From Fimbriimonadales bacterium (GTDB taxonomy: Bacteria; Armatimonadota; Fimbriimonadia; Fimbriimonadales; GBS-DC), in contig JANXCK010000066.1 in NCBI GenBank assembly GCA_025060055.1, forward strand, positions 1-6,714: a DNA stretch of 6,714 nucleotides, given 5' to 3'. A program made the position numbers and the translations under genes. Below the pieces are notes generated by a model, which did no database searches, was not told the origin of the DNA, and saw nothing but the letters and a program-made list of their open reading frames with translations. Positions 1 to 4,900 of the stretch are shown one piece after another. Each line of letters begins with the position of its first letter. The stretch's first letter is position 1.

Positions 1-662
1 CGCGAGACCGAAATGCCAACATCGCTTTCCGCCGTTGGATGGAACCACCAGATGCCGAGATTCCAGTCGCCCCAGCGGCGCACCAGCGCGAGGTTGTACA
101 GGGTCGGTTCGTTGGGCATCGTCGCTTGATGCGTGTAGAACATCAGCGAGGTGTTCTCGTCCAGTCGGTAGTTCGCTGCGAGAAAGCCGATGTCGCGCCC
201 GTTGCGCAGGCGTTGCCAGCCCGCCATCAGTGAGAGCCGCCCGTCGGTTCGCACGCCCATCAGGTACGCGCCCTCTTGCGCCCGCGTGTAGGTCGACGAA
301 AAACCGTATCCTACCAGCAGGCTCAGGGGAAGGCGCTCGCCCTGAAAACCAAGCTGATAGGTCATCTGCAGCGTGGCGCGATTCCCATAGTGCGAGTACC
401 CCACGCCCAGGTCGAATCGGTCGGAGACGCCCAGCTTGAGAAAGGTGCGGAACCGATTCTCTTCGGATACGGGCGAGCCGATGGTGAACCAGTGGAGTTG
501 CCCGCGCGGTACGGTCAGCTCTGCAAAGCCAACCTCTACATCGCTGCGCTGTTGCGACTGAATCACGATGCAGGCGGGGCATCCGCCTGAACTCTCTTGC
601 GCCTGGCAGAATCCCATAACGCCAAGCGCCCACGCACTCACAAACAGTTTCCAGTGTTTCAT
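1..662 (-). CDS. Exported, probable outer-membrane beta-barrel protein (5' part, runs off left edge)
   Basis: Reading the minus strand from the ATG at 662 gives 220 codons with no stop before the window edge, so the C-terminus is missing. Residues 1-21 form a signal peptide: charged MKHWK, a hydrophobic core, and C-Q-A before a likely cleavage site. The mature start carries a C-P-A-C pair (residues 28-31). From about residue 45 the chain alternates short polar and aromatic-rich stretches such as LGVGYSHYG, SLLVGYGFSS and WNLGIWWFHP, which is the look of amphipathic transmembrane beta strands. The family is not recognised and no substrate can be named. The start is fixed by a perfect AGGAGG five bases upstream. 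The gene follows the cysteine-rich gene on the same strand, 212 bases away across the palindrome cluster, so co-transcription is possible but unproven. The coding reading is firm; the barrel assignment is inferred from composition. Confidence 0.75.
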   Translation of the reverse strand, partial: MKHWKLFVSAWALGVMGFCQAQESSGGCPACIVIQSQQRSDVEVGFAELTVPRGQLHWFTIGSPVSEENRFRTFLKLGVSDRFDLGVGYSHYGNRATLQMTYQLGFQGERLPLSLLVGYGFSSTYTRAQEGAYLMGVRTDGRLSLMAGWQRLRNGRDIGFLAANYRLDENTSLMFYTHQATMPNEPTLYNLALVRRWGDWNLGIWWFHPTAESDVGISVS

Positions 663-667
663 CGTCG

Positions 668-673
668 CCTCCT
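668..673 (-). promoter_or_regulatory. Shine-Dalgarno site of the barrel-protein gene
   Basis: Perfect AGGAGG on the minus strand, five bases before the ATG at 662. It decides the start of the left-edge gene and shows that this genome does use Shine-Dalgarno initiation for some genes, in contrast with several neighbours that lack it. Confidence 0.8.
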
Positions 674-685
674 GAGTCGAGGATT

Positions 686-867
686 TTGTGGCTCGGGCAT
701 CTTGCCCATGCCACAATCTGTGGCTTGGGCAAGATGCCCAAGCCGTACGTCGGCGTCCGCGCCGACGAAGCACGGATTGGAAGTCTGTGCTACGCCGCAC
801 GGGCAAGATGCCCGTGCAGCGGGTGTGGGATGTCAACGAGAGATGGCACAGGCAAAGCGCCTGTGCC
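686..867. repeat. Cluster of five short palindromes, three sharing an AAGAT/ATCTT loop
   Basis: This fills most of the 212-base gap between two minus-strand genes. (a) 686-716: outer arms TTGTGGC/GCCACAA, two mismatched pairs, inner GGGC-ATCTT-GCCC. (b) 722-744: perfect 9-bp arms, GGCTTGGGC around AAGAT. (c) 748-767: perfect 8-bp arms, CGTCGGCG around TCCG. (d) 797-817: perfect 8-bp arms, GCACGGGC around AAGAT. (e) 845-867: perfect 9-bp arms, GGCACAGGC around AAAGC. Units a, b and d share the core GGGC-AAGAT-GCCC, with a in the opposite orientation, while the outer arms differ but stay complementary. That pattern is typical of a dispersed palindromic (REP-like) family whose stems are kept by compensatory change. 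There is no transposase, no direct-repeat array with spacers, and no T-run after any stem. The family identity is inferred; the palindromes are read directly. Confidence 0.75.
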
Positions 868-874
868 CCCTATC

Positions 875-1285
875 TCAACTCAGGGGCGGTGCGCGTGGGG
901 TGTGCGAAGGAAGAGGAGGTGAATGATTGCGTACTGTGGGCAATCCAAAGCGCGGGGTAGCCGCTGCCTGCACCAAAATCGCGGGCAGCGTCAGCGCATC
1001 GATGTCCCAGTCCACCCCTTCCAGTAGAGTGCGTGGAACAGCTTGGGGCGGCTCAGGCTTGACGCGGTCGAGATGGCATCCAGGGCAATCCCTGCAGGGT
1101 GCGTTTTGCGCCGAGTTGCATGCGGGCGAGGCTTCCGTCGCGCAGCAAGCCCTCTGCAAGGACGCGGTCACGCTGCAGCACAGGGGTACTAACCGTCCTG
1201 AGCAGGTGCAGGCATATGCCCACACCGCCCCTATTGGCGTGAGCGCGAGCCACAGCGCCCACAATCCAAGCCCCGCTCGGCGCAT
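875..1285 (-). CDS. Small exported cysteine-rich protein, function unknown
   Basis: A 136-residue protein from the ATG at 1285. Residues 1-23 look like a signal peptide: MRR, then a Leu/Trp/Ala-rich hydrophobic core ending V-W-A. The mature part begins with ten cysteines packed into about 45 residues (CTC, CC, CC, single Cys residues and a final C-P-G-C-H). It is followed by a cysteine-free, proline-rich tail ending near P-P-L-S. This could be a disulfide-rich or metal-binding (for example copper) envelope protein, but no family is recognised, so that is only a guess. An in-frame start 14 codons upstream (1327) would place non-signal residues before the signal peptide and run into the transporter gene, so the inner ATG is preferred. 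There is no Shine-Dalgarno site; TATACT lies six bases before the ATG, suggesting a leaderless mRNA. A competing plus-strand frame (927-1310) has no domain-like features. Confidence 0.6.
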   Translation of the reverse strand: MRRAGLGLWALWLALTPIGAVWAYACTCSGRLVPLCCSVTASLQRACCATEASPACNSAQNAPCRDCPGCHLDRVKPEPPQAVPRTLLEGVDWDIDALTLPAILVQAAATPRFGLPTVRNHSPPLPSHTPRAPPLS

Positions 1286-1291
1286 GCAGGA

Positions 1292-1299
1292 AGTATACC
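1292..1299. promoter_or_regulatory. Candidate shared -10 element of the divergent cysteine-rich / MFS gene pair
   Basis: The 36-base gap between the two start codons contains the palindromic core GTATAC. Read on the minus strand it gives TATACT (1297-1292), six bases before the cysteine-rich gene's ATG. Read on the plus strand it gives TATACC (1294-1299), 22 bases before the MFS ATG at 1322. No good -35 hexamer is visible at 17-18 bases on either strand. The hexamer match is seen; promoter function in both directions is inferred. Confidence 0.4.
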
Positions 1300-1321
1300 A
1301 CACTCGTTGAACGTATGCGGT

Positions 1322-2530
1322 ATGCATCAGTCGCCCCTGAAACAGTTTCCCGTGGCGCGCACGTTGCTACTGGGTGCAATGTTCATGGGGATGGGTATGA
1401 CCCTTCCAATCTTCAACCACTTCGTGCCGATTTACCTGCGTGAGATGGGGCTGAGTGCAACTTTGGTTACCTTCGTGCTGACTTGGGACAACTACATCAA
1501 CATGTTCATGCAGCCTGTGGTCGGGCAGCTCTCAGACAGCACGCGCACGCGCCTTGGTCGGCGCAAGCCGTGGGTGATGGCAGGTGCGCCGATTGCGCTG
1601 ACAGCCTTTCTTTTTGTGCCCGGTGCGACGACGGCAACAGCCATCATGACGGCGATCTTCCTCACAAACTTCGGCAACGCGCTGATTCGCTCGCCGGGAG
1701 TCGCCCTGATAGGCGATTTGTATCCCTCTGCCCAGCGCAGCTTGGCGAACGGGATGATCAACCTGATGTTAGGGGTGGGCGCGGCGCTGGCGTATTACGT
1801 TGGCGGCGTGTTGTATGGGCAGTTCGGACGCCATGCGCCGTTTATCTTCGGGAGCAGCGTCATGTTCGCAGCGCTGCTGGTCGCTGTGTTCCTTGTGCAT
1901 GAACCGAAGCTGCGGCAGTTCGAGGCAGAAGAGAAGGAAGCGGGCTTGATCGAAGGCGTTTGTGCGCTCTGGCGCGAGCGTAACGCCTCGATTCTGTGGA
2001 TGTTGGGGGCAATTCTGAGCTGGTTCATGGCGTTCACGGCGCTGGAGGCGTTGCTCTCGCTCATCGGCAAAGAGGTGCTGGGCATTCCCCCTGATCGGAT
2101 GGGACAGATTGTCGCCCTGCTCCCGTTGAGCTTCGTGGCGTTCGCGTTGCCCAGTGGCGCACTGGCGACCTACTTCGGGCGCAAGGTAGTCATTCTGGCG
2201 GGCATCGGCGGGCTAACTTGCATGCTCTTGTACGGCTACTTTGTCCAGTCGCTGCCGATGATGATTGGGTTCTTGCTGCTCGCGGGGATGTTTTGGGCGT
2301 TGATTAATGTGAACTCGCTACCCGCGCTCTATGATACCGCGCCACAACTGCGTGCAGGGATTATCACAGGGCTGTACTACTTGGCGTCGAACCTCGCGGC
2401 GGTGCTGGGACCGCAGCTGGCAGGCATATTGGTTGATTGGACAGGCGGCAACTACCGCAATGTGTTTCTGTACGGGGCGTTTTTCATGGCGTTGGCAGGC
2501 GGATGTATGAGCCGAGTACGGGTGAGGTGA
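1322..2530 (+). CDS. MFS transporter, SLC45/GPH-like sugar carrier
   Basis: A 402-residue inner-membrane protein with about twelve hydrophobic segments in two halves. They are split by a charged cytoplasmic loop near residues 195-215 (EPKLRQFEAEEKEAG). The clearest family mark is loop 2-3 at residues 68-83, G-Q-L-S-D-S-T-R-T-R-L-G-R-R-K-P. This long form of the MFS signature motif is typical of SLC45 sucrose-type and GPH (melibiose-type) carriers. A preceding WDNYINMFMQP in helix 2 also fits. Such carriers usually move sugars with H+ or Na+; the substrate cannot be read from sequence. The length is slightly short for the family (usually 420-500). No Shine-Dalgarno site precedes either candidate start (ATG 1322 or in-frame TTG 1307). 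The ATG is chosen because it begins just before helix 1. No sugar-catabolic genes lie nearby. The gene ends 84 bases before the convergent PEP-CTERM gene. Confidence 0.88.
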   Translation: MHQSPLKQFPVARTLLLGAMFMGMGMTLPIFNHFVPIYLREMGLSATLVTFVLTWDNYINMFMQPVVGQLSDSTRTRLGRRKPWVMAGAPIALTAFLFVPGATTATAIMTAIFLTNFGNALIRSPGVALIGDLYPSAQRSLANGMINLMLGVGAALAYYVGGVLYGQFGRHAPFIFGSSVMFAALLVAVFLVHEPKLRQFEAEEKEAGLIEGVCALWRERNASILWMLGAILSWFMAFTALEALLSLIGKEVLGIPPDRMGQIVALLPLSFVAFALPSGALATYFGRKVVILAGIGGLTCMLLYGYFVQSLPMMIGFLLLAGMFWALINVNSLPALYDTAPQLRAGIITGLYYLASNLAAVLGPQLAGILVDWTGGNYRNVFLYGAFFMALAGGCMSRVRVR

Positions 2531-2550
2531 GAGTGCCTTAGCGCGGACTT

Positions 2551-2580
2551 ATAAAAACGCCCCCTGCAACTGCAGGGGGC
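2551..2580 (-). terminator. Intrinsic terminator of the PEP-CTERM gene
   Basis: A GC-rich hairpin lies at 2559-2580: GCCCCCTGC and GCAGGGGGC, 9 bp around a 4-base loop. On the minus strand it is followed at once by GTTTTTAT (2558-2551). It starts 35 bases past the PEP-CTERM stop codon. On the plus strand the same hairpin has no T-run, so it may stall but should not efficiently end the convergent MFS transcript. Confidence 0.85.
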
Positions 2581-2614
2581 GAGCTTCGATTGCAACGCAA
2601 CCAAAGCGTTGGGC

Positions 2615-3175
2615 TTACTTGCGGCGCCGACGCAGTGCAACCAACCCAGCCAACCCCGCTCCGAGCGCGAGCATGCTGGCAGGCTCCGGAATGACGCTCA
2701 CGGTAAGGATGTACCCGCCAAGCTGGTCGTGCGTTGCCCCTTCATAGTAACTGATGTCGGACGGGTCGCCGCCGAGGCGGAATCCCGTAATCGCAAGGAA
2801 GTAGTCTCCCGACCGATCCGCTTGCCAACGGATTGCGGAGCCGAACCCGGCGCCTGCATCGTCGTTCCAGACGATTGCCTGGTTCCCCGTTGCATCGAAC
2901 AGAGCCATCACGGTGTCAGGATCATCGTAGAGAACCTGAATCGGAAAAGTGATTGCTGTCAAGTAGTCGCCTGCTTCTAAACGAATCTTGAAAAAGTCGC
3001 TGTCGTTCGGTATAAGGTTCAGTACGCCCACCTCGGCGAAGGGCGGCGTGTTGCGCAAATTGTAAATAACCATGTTCGCGGTTGCCCGCGTGTTGTTAGG
3101 CTCCGTCTCGCTAAAAAGCGCGAACGCGTTCACGCTCATTAGCGCACTCAATGCTGCAATCGCCAGTCGCTTCAT
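2615..3175 (-). CDS. Exported PPC-domain protein with PEP-CTERM sorting signal
   Basis: A 186-residue secreted protein. Residues 1-19 are a signal peptide (MKRLAIAALSALMSVNAFA). From about 22 to 158 the chain resembles a bacterial pre-peptidase C-terminal (PPC) beta-sandwich. It opens with ETEPNNTRATA, has the conserved D-S-D-F-F-K-I then L-E-A-G-D-Y (around residues 60-75), and ends in the G-D-Y-F-L-A-I strand. The tail is a textbook PEP-CTERM signal: V-I-P-E-P (161-165), a hydrophobic helix of about 13 residues, then RRRRK at the very end. PEP-CTERM proteins are processed by exosortase and go to the cell surface or extracellular matrix. PPC domains usually accompany a protease, but no catalytic domain is present, so this is a stand-alone surface protein of unknown role. 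The start at 3175 is fixed by AAGGAGG nine bases upstream and the signal peptide. It has its own strong promoter and terminator, so it is probably monocistronic. Confidence 0.9.
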   Translation of the reverse strand: MKRLAIAALSALMSVNAFALFSETEPNNTRATANMVIYNLRNTPPFAEVGVLNLIPNDSDFFKIRLEAGDYLTAITFPIQVLYDDPDTVMALFDATGNQAIVWNDDAGAGFGSAIRWQADRSGDYFLAITGFRLGGDPSDISYYEGATHDQLGGYILTVSVIPEPASMLALGAGLAGLVALRRRRK

Positions 3176-3184
3176 CGTCCGTAT

Positions 3185-3191
3185 CCTCCTT
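3185..3191 (-). promoter_or_regulatory. Shine-Dalgarno site of the PEP-CTERM gene
   Basis: AAGGAGG on the minus strand, nine bases before the ATG at 3175. It selects this start over an in-frame ATG 22 codons upstream at 3241, which would lie on the -10 element and put polar residues before the signal peptide. Confidence 0.8.
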
Positions 3192-3240
3192 TCCGGGTGT
3201 CCCGGCGTTATGTGCGCAGAGGGCAAACTGCGCTGTTCCA

Positions 3241-3270
3241 ATTATAGCATGGTACTGACTTGACTGTCAA
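3241..3270 (-). promoter_or_regulatory. Sigma-70-type promoter of the PEP-CTERM gene
   Basis: On the minus strand, perfect TTGACA (3270-3265) and perfect TATAAT (3246-3241) are separated by 18 bases. Transcription should begin near 3234, giving a leader of about 60 bases before the ATG at 3175. The -35 lies inside the 13-base palindrome CTTGAC-N-GTCAAG (3259-3271), a possible operator. This is the only fully consensus promoter seen in the window. Confidence 0.8.
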
Positions 3271-3323
3271 GGCTCAGGGCAAATGTTCGTCAGAAACTCG
3301 CAGAATTGCCAGCCGAGCGCGGC

Positions 3324-4358
3324 TCATTTCACCGTCAGCGGCGCCAACGCCGCACGCAAGGCGTTAATCTGTGCCATCAGGTGTGCGAATGCTTCGGGGT
3401 TGAGCGATTGCACACCATCCGACAGGGCGCGTTCAGGATGCGGATGCACCTCGACCAGCAGCCCATCCGCGCCTGCGGCAGTTGCCGCCAGCGCAGCCGC
3501 GGGCACATAACGCGCATGCCCCGTCCCATGACTGGGGTCTACCACGATGGGCAGGTGGGAGTGGTACTTGATGACGGGAACAGCGTTGATGTCCAGCGTG
3601 TTGCGCACATACGCGCGATCGAGGGGCACGATGCCGCGCTCGCATAGAATCACTTGCTCGTTGCCGCCCGTGAGCAGGTACTCGGCAGCGGCGAGCCACT
3701 CGTCAATCGTTGCGCTGGGGGCGCGCTTGAGCAGCACAGGCTTAGCCGACTTGCTGGCTGCCACCAGCAGCGGAAAGTTCTGCATACTGCGGGCGCCAAT
3801 CTGCAAGATGTCTACATACTCGGCGACCATCTCCACATCGCGCGGATCCATCACCTCACTCACGGTGAGGATGTCCACCTCTTGGGCGACGGTGCGCAGG
3901 ATTTCAAGCCCTTCGCGTTGCAGCCCTTGAAACGAGTAGGGCGAGGTGCGCGGTTTGTACGCGCCCGCGCGTAGCACCTGCGCGCCCGCCGCCTTGACTG
4001 CACGCGCCGCCTCGCTGAGCTGCTCGTAGCTCTCCACGGCGCACGGGCCCGCCATCACCACAAATCGCCCGCCGCCAATCTCCACGCGCCCCATCCGCAC
4101 TACCGTGTCGTGTGGATGGAAGTCGCGCGAGGCAAGCTTGTACGGGCGCGTGATGTGAATCACCTGATCAACGCCGTCCATCGCCGACAGATGCTGATCC
4201 AGCACGGGGCGCAGTTCAGGCGGGATTGCGCTGGGGATGCCCACCGCTACCCGCTGCCCGCCTGGCAACACCAGCGATCGCAAACCGTGTTCGTGAATGG
4301 CGTCACAAACGGCTTGTATCTGCTCCTCCGTCGCTTCGCGCTTCATGAGAATCATCAT
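3324..4358 (-). CDS. aroF: 3-deoxy-7-phosphoheptulonate (DAHP) synthase, type I-beta
   Basis: Cytoplasmic enzyme that condenses phosphoenolpyruvate and erythrose 4-phosphate, the first step of the shikimate pathway. Its 344 residues are close to the usual size (about 340) for the form with an N-terminal ferredoxin-like regulatory domain (about 1-70), which binds feedback inhibitors in known relatives. The TIM-barrel core shows GPCAVES (104-110), KPRTSPYSFQG (135-145), IGARSMQNF (187-195), DPSHGTG (274-280) and E-V-H-P then L-S-D-G-V-Q-S-L (303-319). By homology the metal ligands are Cys106, His277, Glu303 and Asp314, all present. Two stretches differ from the form I remember: KRAPSATIDEWL (211-222), where KRG is usual, and CERGIVPLD (239-247), where ERGIR is usual. 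The start at 4358 has GGGAG seven bases upstream; a second ATG follows immediately. No other aromatic-pathway gene is adjacent. The symbol follows common usage for this family; some genomes call it aroG or aroA. Confidence 0.94.
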   Translation of the reverse strand: MMILMKREATEEQIQAVCDAIHEHGLRSLVLPGGQRVAVGIPSAIPPELRPVLDQHLSAMDGVDQVIHITRPYKLASRDFHPHDTVVRMGRVEIGGGRFVVMAGPCAVESYEQLSEAARAVKAAGAQVLRAGAYKPRTSPYSFQGLQREGLEILRTVAQEVDILTVSEVMDPRDVEMVAEYVDILQIGARSMQNFPLLVAASKSAKPVLLKRAPSATIDEWLAAAEYLLTGGNEQVILCERGIVPLDRAYVRNTLDINAVPVIKYHSHLPIVVDPSHGTGHARYVPAAALAATAAGADGLLVEVHPHPERALSDGVQSLNPEAFAHLMAQINALRAALAPLTVK

Positions 4359-4365
4359 GGCGACG

Positions 4366-4370
4366 CTCCC
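4366..4370 (-). promoter_or_regulatory. Shine-Dalgarno site of the DAHP synthase gene
   Basis: GGGAG on the minus strand, seven bases before the first of two adjacent ATG codons (4358). The spacing favours the first ATG, adding one methionine to the protein. Confidence 0.6.
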
Positions 4371-4404
4371 TTAGCGAATCAGCCCCCTCGCTGGATGCGT
4401 AATC

Positions 4405-4427
4405 AAAAAAGCAAGCAACGCTGCTTG
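4405..4427 (-). terminator. Hairpin plus T-run in the DAHP synthase leader (terminator- or attenuator-like)
   Basis: On the minus strand CAAGCA-GCGT-TGCTTG (4427-4412) forms a 6-bp stem with a 4-base loop, followed by C and six T (4410-4405). The stem is short and only half GC, so it would be a weak terminator. It lies between the archease start and the aroF start. It could stop antisense reading coming from rtcA through archease, or act in the aroF leader. No leader peptide rich in aromatic codons was found in the roughly 50 bases that follow. Confidence 0.35.
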
Positions 4428-4433
4428 GTGCAA

Positions 4434-4462
4434 ATTATACCTCGATTCGGGACAGGTATACT
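4434..4462. promoter_or_regulatory. Divergent -10 elements for DAHP synthase and archease
   Basis: The minus strand has perfect TATAAT (4439-4434), 75 bases before the aroF ATG; transcription would start near 4427. The plus strand has TATACT (4457-4462), exactly six bases before the archease ATG at 4469, so transcription would start at or beside the A of the ATG. Archease has no Shine-Dalgarno site, which fits a leaderless mRNA. No clear -35 is seen for either. The hexamers are read directly; activity is inferred. Confidence 0.5.
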
Positions 4463-4468
4463 GGTGGT

Positions 4469-4900
4469 ATGGGTGTGTTCCAGATTTTGGAGCATACGGC
4501 GGACAAGGGGCTGGAGGCACAGGCGAGCAGTTTGCCCGAGCTGTTCGAGACCGCAGCGCGCGGCTTGTTCCGCCTGATGATCGACCCCGACGCTTATCCC
4601 CCCACCGAGACCACTGAGATCGAGCTGACCGCGCCTGACTTGGAGATGTTGATGGTCAAGTGGCTCAACGAGCTGGTGTACCAGTTCGAGGTACACCATC
4701 GGCTGTTTAGTCGCTACAGCGCGGTCTGCGTAGAAGAGCAGGGAGGGCGTTGGCGGCTACGGGCGCAGGCGCACTACCGCCCGATAGAGCCGCAGCAGCT
4801 GGAATGGGACGGCGCGCCCGTGAAGTCGGTAACCTACCACGGGCTGCGCCTGGAGCGCGACTCAGAACTCTGGCGACTGCGCTTCTTCGTCGATGTATGA
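4469..4900 (+). CDS. Archease
   Basis: A 143-residue cytoplasmic protein of the archease family, at the usual length of about 140. It begins with the family mark EHTADKGLEA (residues 8-17). It continues with an acidic linker, a D-L-E-M-L-M-V-K-W-L-N-E-L helix (about 62-74), then V-K-S-V-T-Y-H-G-L (about 120-128), and ends R-F-F-V-D-V. The early Asp in HTAD and the Asp next to the C-terminus match the metal-binding carboxylates known from archease structures. Archease is a partner that speeds guanylylation and turnover of the RNA ligase RtcB, and it is often encoded beside rtcB or rtcA. Here the neighbour is rtcA, on the opposite strand and overlapping by 39 bases at the 3' ends. It diverges from aroF. 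TATACT six bases before the ATG and the lack of a Shine-Dalgarno site suggest leaderless expression. Confidence 0.93.
   Translation: MGVFQILEHTADKGLEAQASSLPELFETAARGLFRLMIDPDAYPPTETTEIELTAPDLEMLMVKWLNELVYQFEVHHRLFSRYSAVCVEEQGGRWRLRAQAHYRPIEPQQLEWDGAPVKSVTYHGLRLERDSELWRLRFFVDV

Noticed and set aside
35..590. Overlapping plus-strand open frames at the left end
   Set aside because: They lie opposite the minus-strand barrel gene, which has a perfect Shine-Dalgarno, a signal peptide and an uninterrupted frame. The plus-strand products are low-complexity Arg/Ser/Ala sequences.
686..867. CRISPR array
   Set aside because: The units are palindromes of different outer sequence and spacing, not direct repeats with unique spacers of constant length.
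597..960. Plus-strand frames across the palindrome cluster
   Set aside because: They translate the palindromes themselves (repeated ARCP/GKMP-type strings) and show no domain or start signal.
927..1310. Plus-strand 127-codon frame opposite the cysteine-rich gene
   Set aside because: It has no signal peptide, domain or Shine-Dalgarno, while the minus frame has a clear signal peptide and patterned cysteines. Some doubt remains for this locus.
2559..2580. Terminator of the MFS gene on the plus strand
   Set aside because: The hairpin has no T-run on the plus side. The T-run lies on the minus side, so it was assigned to the PEP-CTERM gene.
3312..3323. Hairpin GCCG-AGCG-CGGC just after the aroF stop as a terminator
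   Set aside because: The stem is only four base pairs and no T-run follows on the minus strand.
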